Of a DNA stretch of 12,249 bases, positions 6,773-12,249 are shown one piece after another. The notes under the pieces were generated by a model that saw nothing but the letters and a program-made list of their open reading frames with translations, ran no database searches and was not told where the DNA came from. Made by a program: the position numbers and the translations under genes. The DNA is from Trebonia sp. GTDB lineage: Bacteria > Actinomycetota > Actinomycetes > Streptosporangiales > Streptosporangiaceae. The stretch lies in the NCBI GenBank assembly GCA_030038035.1, contig JASHPP010000002.1, positions 1-12,249 on the forward strand, read 5' to 3'. Each line of letters opens with the position of its first letter. The stretch's first letter is position 1.

Positions 6773-7947
6773 GATGTCACGGTAGCGCCGCTGCGGTCGG
6801 GAACCGAAGCGATGACGGTGAAGCCGCGGGCCGGGCCGGGAACGATCTCGAGCTCGCCGCCGACGGCGGCAAGCCGTTCGGACATGCCGCGCAGTCCGGT
6901 GCCCGCGGCGTCCCCGGCGTGGCCATGACCGTCGTCGTGGACGTCCAGGGCGAGGATGCCGGAGCGGTGGGTGAGACCGACGTGGCAGTTCTTCGCTCCC
7001 GAGTGGCGGACCACGTTGGTAACCGCCTCACGCAGGCACCAGGCCAGGGCCGCCTCCGCGTCGGGGTCGAACGTGCCGGACAGCAGCGTGAGGTCCGCGT
7101 CGTCGTGCGGCGTGATCCCGGCCGCTTCGAGGGCGGTGCGCGCGGTGATGATCTCAACCGCGAGCGTCGGCCGCCGGTAGCCGCTGATGGCCTCGCGGAT
7201 GTCGTGCAGGGTCTGCCTGCTGACGCTCGCGACCTGTTCGATCTCGTCGCGCACCCGGTCCCGGTCGGGGCCTTCAGGCAGCCGCCGCAGCAGCCGTGCG
7301 GCGAGCTCGGACTTGAGCGTGATCATCGACAGCGACTGCCCCGTCAGGTCGTGCATGTCACGGGCCAGCCGCAGCCGCTCCTCGCTCGCGGCCAGCTGCG
7401 CCACGGTCTCCCTGGCCTGCCGCAGTTCGTTCGTCACCTCGGCCAGCCTGCGCAGGCCGATCACGGCCAGGCCGACAAACACGACGGGCAGCAGGTTGAG
7501 CACGAAGTCCGTCGTGTCGACGTGCCCGGTCAGGCAGAAGATCGCGTACGCCACGCCGCACCCGATGACCGCCCGCACCGCCCAGCGGCGGCTGGGGACC
7601 AGCAGGCCGGACGCGGAGGACACGAAGATCCACAGCGTGCTTGCCCCGGTACCCGCGTACAGCACGCAGGCGGCCGCCGCGAGCGCGGCCAGGGCGGCCA
7701 CGCTGAACACCGCGCGCGGCAGGGGGTGCGGCCAGCTGGGGACGTAGCTCAGGTAGATGGCGCAGAACGCCACCACGATCGCCAGCCCGCCGCCCGTGTA
7801 CAGCGCGCTGTGGTGATGGCCGAACAAGGTGGTCACCGGCTGGATGAGGTAGACGAGCCAGACCGCGGTGAACAGCATGCCGATGACGCGCGCGGCCCTG
7901 CTGTTGTCGCCAGGACCGAAGCGCGTGCCGGTACCGGGATCAGCCAT
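6769..7947 (-). CDS. DesK-like sensor histidine kinase (HisKA_3)
   Basis: 392 residues. The N-terminal part holds about five or six hydrophobic segments (roughly 21-41, 51-69, 79-98, 103-118, 122-140, 147-165) with short loops, so the signal is probably sensed in or near the membrane. A short coiled-coil-like linker (about 168-195) leads to the dimerisation helix with phospho-acceptor His199 in ARDMHDLTGQSLS. The HATPase domain shows the N box with Asn311 in REAVTNVVRHSG, DDGHG at 338-342 and GTGLRGMSERL from 349. The ATG at 7947 has a good Shine-Dalgarno (GAGAGG about 8 nt upstream). Its stop overlaps the regulator start by 4 nt. An 87-bp gap with a large palindrome separates it from the permease gene. 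The ligand is unknown; DesK relatives sense membrane state, and relatives next to ABC pairs often sense envelope-active compounds. Confidence 0.94.
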   Translation of the reverse strand: MADPGTGTRFGPGDNSRAARVIGMLFTAVWLVYLIQPVTTLFGHHHSALYTGGGLAIVVAFCAIYLSYVPSWPHPLPRAVFSVAALAALAAAACVLYAGTGASTLWIFVSSASGLLVPSRRWAVRAVIGCGVAYAIFCLTGHVDTTDFVLNLLPVVFVGLAVIGLRRLAEVTNELRQARETVAQLAASEERLRLARDMHDLTGQSLSMITLKSELAARLLRRLPEGPDRDRVRDEIEQVASVSRQTLHDIREAISGYRRPTLAVEIITARTALEAAGITPHDDADLTLLSGTFDPDAEAALAWCLREAVTNVVRHSGAKNCHVGLTHRSGILALDVHDDGHGHAGDAAGTGLRGMSERLAAVGGELEIVPGPARGFTVIASVPDRSGATVTS

Positions 7948-7990
7948 ATCCGCTGCCTCTCTCGCCTGTACTCATGCTAGGCCTGGCCGT

Positions 7991-8026
7991 GCTCGGCGGC
8001 CGCGCCCGCGGGCGCGGCCGCCGAGC
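7991..8026. terminator. 36-bp perfect palindrome between permease and kinase
   Basis: GCTCGGCGGCCGCGCCCG is followed directly by its exact reverse complement, giving a 36-bp perfect palindrome (about 16 bp of stem with a minimal loop). It starts 9 bp after the permease stop and lies 44 bp before the kinase ATG. No T tract follows on either strand. It could be a factor-assisted terminator or attenuator that lowers kinase/regulator expression relative to the transporter, or an mRNA 3'-end stabiliser. Confidence 0.55.
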
Positions 8027-8034
8027 CGCGGTGC

Positions 8035-8760
8035 TCAGACCGCCTCGGCGGTCGCCCGCACCGCCAGCACGGCGAAGGCGACGAAGCCCACTAGCCAGAT
8101 CAGGATGACGGCGATGTTGGCGATCGAGATGGTCCCGTTGGCGAGCACGTCCGTGCTGATCGCGATGATCCGGTAGGTCGGCGTGATCTCGCCGAACTTG
8201 CGCAGGCCGCCGCTGAGGGGGAACCACAGGCCGCCGAAGATCGTGAAGAAGAAGTACACGAGCATCGCGACCGGCTGCACCGAGTCCGGCCGCAGCATGT
8301 AGCCCAGGGCCACCGCGAGCGCGGCGAAGATCAGCGTGCCGAGCCAGATGGCGACCGCGATCGCGATCCACTTCCAGATCGGCATCATCACGCCGCCGTA
8401 GAACCGGCCGAGCAGCAGCACGACCACGATCGACGGAACCGTGGTCGCCATTGAGGCGAGGATCTTCGCGACCACGTAGGCGTTCGCGGGCAGCGGGGTC
8501 AGCCGGAGCTGCCTGATCCAGCCGTCCTTGCGCTCCTGCGAGATGCGGATCATGTTGTTGTTGAAGGCTCCGGCGAACGCGCCGAACGAGGCCATGCCCA
8601 CCATGTAGAAGGCCTTGAACGGTACGCCGTAGACGGTAGCCGCCTGCTTGGCGAAGATCAGGTACAGCATGACCGGAAGGGCGACGGTGAAGATCAGGTA
8701 GCGCTTGTTCCGGCGCACCCGGTTGACCTCGGCCGTCGCCAGCGACAACGTGCCCCTCAT
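8035..8760 (-). CDS. ABC-2 type transporter permease
   Basis: 241 residues with six predicted membrane helices (about 21-37, 48-67, 95-118, 130-152, 162-182, 212-235), the usual ABC-2 plan. The cytosolic loop between helices 2 and 3 carries ISQERKDGWIRQLRLTPLP, matching the coupling-helix pattern (ER-x-G-x-x-x-x-LR-x-TPL) of this family. No large extracellular domain is present, so the protein probably works as a homodimer with two ATPase subunits to export a drug, lipid or peptide. The ATG lies one base after the ATPase stop, with AGGGAG about 10 nt upstream, inside the ATPase gene. The nearest well-known arrangement is B. subtilis YvfS in yvfRSTU. The substrate cannot be deduced. Confidence 0.93.
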   Translation of the reverse strand: MRGTLSLATAEVNRVRRNKRYLIFTVALPVMLYLIFAKQAATVYGVPFKAFYMVGMASFGAFAGAFNNNMIRISQERKDGWIRQLRLTPLPANAYVVAKILASMATTVPSIVVVLLLGRFYGGVMMPIWKWIAIAVAIWLGTLIFAALAVALGYMLRPDSVQPVAMLVYFFFTIFGGLWFPLSGGLRKFGEITPTYRIIAISTDVLANGTISIANIAVILIWLVGFVAFAVLAVRATAEAV

Positions 8761-8761
8761 G

Positions 8762-9739
8762 TCAGATCGTCTCCCTGTTTCCCTGTTGGCGGAAACCAGC
8801 CGGCACGGGGTCGGCCGGGGTCGCCGGGTCGCCCGCCCTGTCGTCTTCCGCCGTGATCGCGATGAAGGCCTGCTCGAGGCCGAGGCTGCCCACTTCGAGC
8901 TCGCGCGGCCGGTAGCCGGCGTCGAGCAGCGCGTACAGCGTGTCGTCGGAATCGGTGGTCTGGATCTGCACCAGGTCGTTCCTGACCTCCAGGTTCACCA
9001 GCCCGGGCAGGCCGAGCAGGAACGGCTCGTCCACCTGGTTCAGGCGGAAGGACATCCGCTTGGCCCCGGCCTTTTCCTTGATCTCGGCCGGGGTGCCGTC
9101 GGCGAGCAGCCGTCCCCTGTTGATCACGAGGATGCGGTCGGCGGCCTGGTCGGCCTCTTCCAGGTAGTGCGTGGCGAACAGCAGCGTCTTGCCCTCGGCG
9201 ACCTCGGCCTTCATGTTCGCCCAGAACAGCTGGCGGGTCTCCACGTCCATCGCCGTCGTGGGCTCGTCGAGCACGATCAGCTCGCAGTCGCCCGCGATCG
9301 CGAGCGCGAACCGCACGCGCTGCGTCTGGCCGCCGGACAGCCGGTCGACCCGCTGGCCGGCGAGCTCGGCGATGCCCGCGCGCTTCATCGTGACCTCCGG
9401 CGGTATCGGCCGCGGGTGGAACCCCGCCACCAGCGTCACCAGCTCGCCGACCGTGATCTCCGGCATCAGCCCGCCGGACTGCAGCATGGCACCGACCCGG
9501 CCGGACTTGACCGCGTGGTAGGGGTCGCTGCCGAACATCGCGATCTTGCCCGATGTCGGCTTGCGGAGCGCGAGCAGCATGTCCAGCGAGGTGGACTTGC
9601 CGGCGCCGTTCGGGCCGAGGAGGGCGACGGTCTCGCCCGGCCGCAGGTCAAGGCTGAGCCCGTCGACCGCCTTGAGGCTCCCGTAGTGCTTGCTTACGTT
9701 CTCGAACGAGACGATCGGTCCCGTTCCGCTGTGGCTCAT
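8762..9739 (-). CDS. ABC transporter ATP-binding protein
   Basis: 325 residues. All nucleotide-binding motifs are intact: Walker A GPNGAGKST (42-50), Q-loop Gln87 in AMLQSGG, signature LSGGQ (134-138), Walker B LIVLDEP with Asp158-Glu159, and H-loop His191 in LLFATHYLEEAD. After the core, a C-terminal region of about 100 residues resembles the DrrA-type extension of drug-exporting ATPases, ending in a polar tail. The ATG at 9739 has AAGGGG about 7 nt upstream, and a 122-bp intergenic region precedes it. It is the first gene of the four-gene module and is expressed with the permease one base downstream. It energises export by that permease at the inner face of the membrane; the substrate is unknown. 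Confidence 0.95.
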   Translation of the reverse strand: MSHSGTGPIVSFENVSKHYGSLKAVDGLSLDLRPGETVALLGPNGAGKSTSLDMLLALRKPTSGKIAMFGSDPYHAVKSGRVGAMLQSGGLMPEITVGELVTLVAGFHPRPIPPEVTMKRAGIAELAGQRVDRLSGGQTQRVRFALAIAGDCELIVLDEPTTAMDVETRQLFWANMKAEVAEGKTLLFATHYLEEADQAADRILVINRGRLLADGTPAEIKEKAGAKRMSFRLNQVDEPFLLGLPGLVNLEVRNDLVQIQTTDSDDTLYALLDAGYRPRELEVGSLGLEQAFIAITAEDDRAGDPATPADPVPAGFRQQGNRETI

Positions 9740-9861
9740 CAGTGGTCCCCTTGGGTGGGTGGCTGTGGCTATGGCGTACGTCCGCCACCCATACCACCAT
9801 CGGCTGCGCGCGGCCGGTAGTGCGCTCCCTCAGCACTCCGTCATGACATGTGTCATCGGTG
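9740..9861 (-). promoter_or_regulatory. promoter region of the ABC/two-component operon
   Basis: The 122-bp gap between the Ntn hydrolase stop and the ATPase ATG must hold the operon promoter. A possible -10, TATGGG, lies at 9793-9788 on the minus strand, with no clear -35. If correct, the start point would be near 9781, the leader about 40 nt, and the inverted repeat at 9843-9856 would be centred near -68, a position suited to activation. The promoter assignment is weak. Confidence 0.35.
9843..9856. promoter_or_regulatory. candidate response-regulator operator ATGACA-TG-TGTCAT
   Basis: Perfect 6-bp inverted repeat with a 2-bp centre, ATGACATGTGTCAT. It lies upstream of the ATPase gene and just after the Ntn hydrolase stop, and a GTGTCA direct repeat (9850-9855 and 9859-9864) overlaps it. 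NarL/DesR-type regulators usually bind short inverted repeats as dimers, so it is the best candidate site for the regulator at 6158-6772. I did not find a second copy in the other intergenic regions of this window. Confidence 0.45.
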
Positions 9862-11700
9862 TCAGCGGCCGACGGCGTAGCCCTGCATGCCGCGCGGGTT
9901 GGCCGCGGCGTACAGCATGCCGCCGCGGCGGGCCACCGCGCTGATCCGGCCCAGCGACCACGGCGGCTGCACCACGACGTCGTGCCCGCGCTCGCGCAGC
10001 TCCCCGATGACCGGCTCGCCGGCGCGCTCTTCCACGTCCAGCGCCCTCGGGTACGCCTCGCGCGGGTAGAACGAGGACGGCATGTGCCGTGAGTGGAACG
10101 CCGGGAAGTCGATCGCCTGCTGCAGGTTCATCCCAAAGTGCACGTGGCTGAGGAAGAAGGCGAGCGTCCACTGGTCCTGCTGGTCCCCGCCCGGGGTGCC
10201 GAACGCCAGGTACGGCTCGCCGTCGCGCAGCGCCAGCGTGGGCGTCAGCGTGGTCCGCGGTCGCTTGCCCGGCGCGAGCGTGGCGGGCAGGCCCGGGGTG
10301 AGCGAGAACATCTGCGCACGGGTGCCGAGGCAGAAGCCGAGCTCGGGAATGACGGGCGAGGACTGCAGCCAGCCGCCGCTCGGCGTGGCGGTGACCAGGT
10401 TGCCCCACCGGTCGGCCACGTCGAGGTGGCAGGTGTCGCCGCGCCGCGCCTGCGCGCTGGCGGATCTGGCGAGCGGCTCGCCGGTCGCCGGATCCAGGGC
10501 GGGGTCCCCGCTCCCCCGCGGGCCCGCCCCGCCTCTTGCTGTTATCCCGAACGGTGCCGTGGCGAATGCCGGCAGCGCCGGTTCTCTTCCGCCGGGCCGG
10601 CCTGGCAGCAGCTGCGCGCTCGCGGTGTCGCCGACGAGCTTGCGGCGCTCGTCGTTATACGCTTGTGACAGCAGATCGTCCAGGGGCACATCGGCGAAGT
10701 CCGGGTCTCCGTACCACGCTTCCCGGTCAGCAAACGCGAGCTTCGCGCACTCCGTCACCGTGTGGATGTACTCCGCGCCGCCCGGCTCCATCCGGTCCAG
10801 GTCGAAGCCGTCGAGCAGGGCGAGCTGCTGCAGGAACACCGGTCCCTGGCCCCAGGGGCCGGTCTTGCAGACGGTGAATCCGCGGTAGTCGTAGGTGACT
10901 GGAGCCTCAAGGCGGGCGTGCCAGGTCGCCAGGTCCTGCGCGGTGAGGAACCCGCGGTGCCGCTCCCCCGTCACGTCCATCACCTCGGTGGCCGCGAACC
11001 GGCCGACCGCCTCGGCCACGAAACCGTCGTACCAGGCGCGCCGCGCCGCCTCGATCTGCTCGTCCCGGTCGCTGCTGGCCGCCTCGGCCTCGTCAAGGAT
11101 CGCCTTGTACGTGGCGGCGAGCGCGGGATTGGCGAACCTGCTGCCCGGCGCAGGCACGCCGCCGCCTGGCAGGTACACCTGCGCGGAGCTGGTCCAGTGC
11201 TCGCGGAACAGGTCGGCCACGCTGGCGATGCCCCAGCTGATAGCGGGCACGAGCGGGTACCCGGACTCGGCGTAGCCGATCGCGTAGCCGAGCACGTCGC
11301 GCAGCCGCAGCCGCCCGTACTCGCGCAGCAGGAGCAGCCACGCGCCGAGCGCGCCAGGCACGCACGCGGCCAGCAGCCCGCTGCCCGGCACCAGGTCCAG
11401 GCCGAGCGCCGTGTAGGCCTGCGTGGTGGCGCCGGCCGGGGCGGTGCCCTGCCCGCAGACCGCGAACGTCTCACCGCGGCCCGCGTCGTAGCCGATCACC
11501 GGCACCTCGCCGCCCGGGCCGCACAGGTGCGGCTCGACGACCTGCAGCACGAAACCGGCCGCGACCGCGGCGTCGAAGGCGTTGCCGTCCTTTTCCAGGA
11601 CCGCCATGCCGGCCGCCGAGGCGAGCCAGTGCGTGGACGCCACCATGCCGAACGTGCCCGCGAGCTCCGGCCTGGTGGTGAACTCCGGGATGTCGGCCAT
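9862..11700 (-). CDS. gamma-glutamyltransferase-like Ntn hydrolase
   Basis: 612 residues, a normal GGT-family length. The predicted catalytic Thr423 (GDTCHLDVADRWGNLVTATPSGG) would be exposed by self-cleavage into a large subunit (1-422) and small subunit (423-612). The small subunit has the Gly-Gly oxyanion motif GTPGGDQQDQ (501-510). No signal peptide or membrane segment is present, so it is probably cytosolic, unlike the periplasmic E. coli enzyme. Oddity: the segment GQGTAPAGATTQAYTALG (83-100) aligns with the part of E. coli GGT carrying Arg114, which binds the gamma-glutamyl carboxylate, and here no Arg is present. A different amide or peptide substrate is therefore possible. A Gly/Pro/Ala-rich low-complexity stretch (about 364-420) precedes the cleavage site. 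Start: the frame extends to 11817, but homology starts at the ATG at 11700, and the extension lies over the divergent gene. TACAGT 7 nt before the ATG and no Shine-Dalgarno suggest a leaderless mRNA. Confidence 0.9.
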   Translation of the reverse strand: MADIPEFTTRPELAGTFGMVASTHWLASAAGMAVLEKDGNAFDAAVAAGFVLQVVEPHLCGPGGEVPVIGYDAGRGETFAVCGQGTAPAGATTQAYTALGLDLVPGSGLLAACVPGALGAWLLLLREYGRLRLRDVLGYAIGYAESGYPLVPAISWGIASVADLFREHWTSSAQVYLPGGGVPAPGSRFANPALAATYKAILDEAEAASSDRDEQIEAARRAWYDGFVAEAVGRFAATEVMDVTGERHRGFLTAQDLATWHARLEAPVTYDYRGFTVCKTGPWGQGPVFLQQLALLDGFDLDRMEPGGAEYIHTVTECAKLAFADREAWYGDPDFADVPLDDLLSQAYNDERRKLVGDTASAQLLPGRPGGREPALPAFATAPFGITARGGAGPRGSGDPALDPATGEPLARSASAQARRGDTCHLDVADRWGNLVTATPSGGWLQSSPVIPELGFCLGTRAQMFSLTPGLPATLAPGKRPRTTLTPTLALRDGEPYLAFGTPGGDQQDQWTLAFFLSHVHFGMNLQQAIDFPAFHSRHMPSSFYPREAYPRALDVEERAGEPVIGELRERGHDVVVQPPWSLGRISAVARRGGMLYAAANPRGMQGYAVGR

Positions 11701-11725
11701 AACGAACACTGTAGCGTTGCCTCGC
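11701..11725. promoter_or_regulatory. 25-bp divergent intergenic region with facing -10 boxes
   Basis: This is the whole gap between two divergent start codons. On the minus strand TACAGT (11713-11708) lies 7 nt before the ATG at 11700. On the plus strand TAGCGT (11712-11717) lies 8 nt before the ATG at 11726. Both fit TANNNT, share two bases and leave no room for a Shine-Dalgarno, suggesting two leaderless, mutually exclusive transcripts. -35 boxes would lie inside the opposite gene, and none is convincing. Confidence 0.5.
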
Positions 11726-12249
11726 ATGGACGACCTTGACCCGCGGCTGCGCGCGGTCTGCGACCTCAACGTCGCGGAGATGCGTGAGTACAGCGGCCGG
11801 CACGAGTACGACGGCATTCCGCAGGACCTGTCGCCGGCCGCCGTGGCGGCCGGGCTTGCCCGGCTGGCCGCGGCCCGCGAGACGGGCCGAGCACAGGCCG
11901 ATCCGCACGACGAGGCGCACCTGCGCGCGGCCGAAGACCTGCAGCGGGTGGTCTACGGCGACCTTGAGCTGCACCGCCGCAACCCGCTGCACCACCTGTT
12001 GGAGCTCGACCTTTCCTGCTACGACAAGGACTACGCGCCGCGCGAGCAGCGGGACGCGGCCCGCGCCGCGCACCTGGCCGCCTGGCCGCGGGTGATCGAC
12101 GCGGCGGTCAAGGCTCTCGACCGGCTGTCCGCGCCGGTGGCTGAGTCGCTGCTCGGCGGCATCCGGGGCCTGGCCGCCGGCATCCCCGCCGATGCGGACC
12201 CGAATGCCCAGCACGCCGCGCGCGCCGCGCACGCCCGGCTGGTCGCCCA
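11726..12249 (+). CDS. DUF885 family protein, N-terminal part (cut by window edge)
   Basis: Open plus-strand frame from ATG at 11726 to the window edge, 174 codons, no stop. The N-terminus (MDDLDPRLRAVCDLNVAEM) is followed by YDGIPQDLSPAAVAAGLARL (28-47) and the family-like NPLHHLLELDLSCYDKDYAP (86-105). It then becomes Ala/Arg-rich and helical (HLAAWPRVIDAAVKALDRL, SAPVAESLLGGIRGLAAGI). This pattern fits actinobacterial DUF885 proteins, a family thought to be related to zinc peptidases; any metal-binding motif would lie beyond the window. No signal peptide. It is divergent from the Ntn hydrolase with a 25-bp gap and lacks a Shine-Dalgarno, so it may be leaderless. The family call rests on remembered motifs and is moderate; real coding is well supported because the frame is open and the composition matches the neighbours. 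Confidence 0.7.
   Translation, partial: MDDLDPRLRAVCDLNVAEMREYSGRHEYDGIPQDLSPAAVAAGLARLAAARETGRAQADPHDEAHLRAAEDLQRVVYGDLELHRRNPLHHLLELDLSCYDKDYAPREQRDAARAAHLAAWPRVIDAAVKALDRLSAPVAESLLGGIRGLAAGIPADADPNAQHAARAAHARLVA

Noticed and set aside
6919..7980. Plus-strand 353-codon open frame opposite the kinase
   Set aside because: It is antisense to a kinase with all motifs intact, and its composition is typical of a high-GC shadow.
7991..8026. Classical intrinsic terminator at the 36-bp palindrome
   Set aside because: No T tract follows the stem on either strand, so a standard rho-independent terminator is not supported, although a weaker or factor-assisted role remains possible.
11701..11817. N-terminal extension of the Ntn hydrolase to 11817
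   Set aside because: The extra 39 residues are Ser/Arg-rich and unlike the family, and they overlap the start of the divergent DUF885 gene. The ATG at 11700 begins the recognisable homology.
11736..12095. Plus-strand 119-codon open frame inside the DUF885 region
   Set aside because: It is a Thr/Arg/Pro-rich shadow; the frame starting at 11726 is open to the edge and has family-like motifs.

Overview
The window is very GC-rich, has dense third-position G/C and almost gap-free operons, and encodes a tricorn protease, a DesK/DesR-type two-component system and GTG starts. This points to a high-GC actinomycete (Actinomycetota); I cannot name the genus from the sequence alone.

Layout, left to right. 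Positions 1-5825 (minus strand) hold two tandem tricorn-type S41 peptidase genes. The upstream copy (5825->2532) is complete. The downstream copy begins in its stop codon (TGATG overlap) and runs off the left edge after about 844 codons, before its nucleophile region. Positions 5835-6157 are non-coding and hold 3.5 units of a strongly palindromic 86-87 bp tandem repeat. Positions 6158-9739 (minus strand) hold a four-gene ABC transporter/two-component module in the order ATPase, ABC-2 permease, DesK-like kinase, NarL/DesR-like regulator, the same order as Bacillus subtilis yvfRSTU. A 36-bp perfect palindrome separates the transporter pair from the kinase pair, and a 14-bp inverted repeat upstream of the ATPase is a candidate regulator site. 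Positions 9862-11700 (minus strand) encode a gamma-glutamyltransferase-like Ntn hydrolase. From 11726 to the right edge (plus strand) is the N-terminal part of a DUF885-type protein, divergent from the Ntn hydrolase and only 25 bp away.

How the parts work together. The tricorn pair probably trims oligopeptides downstream of proteasome/AAA proteases. The Ntn hydrolase and the DUF885 protein suggest further peptide or amide hydrolysis nearby, although no shared operon links them. The ABC/two-component module is a self-contained efflux-and-sensing unit with an unknown ligand. Several starts (tricorn GTG, Ntn hydrolase ATG, DUF885 ATG) have a TANNNT hexamer 7-8 nt upstream and, for the last two, no Shine-Dalgarno, which fits leaderless transcripts.

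The most notable points are the coupled tricorn duplication with near-identical tracts suggesting gene conversion, the structured repeat array ahead of it, and the Ntn hydrolase that seems to lack the usual gamma-glutamyl-binding arginine. I saw no CRISPR array, tRNA, rRNA or insertion sequence.
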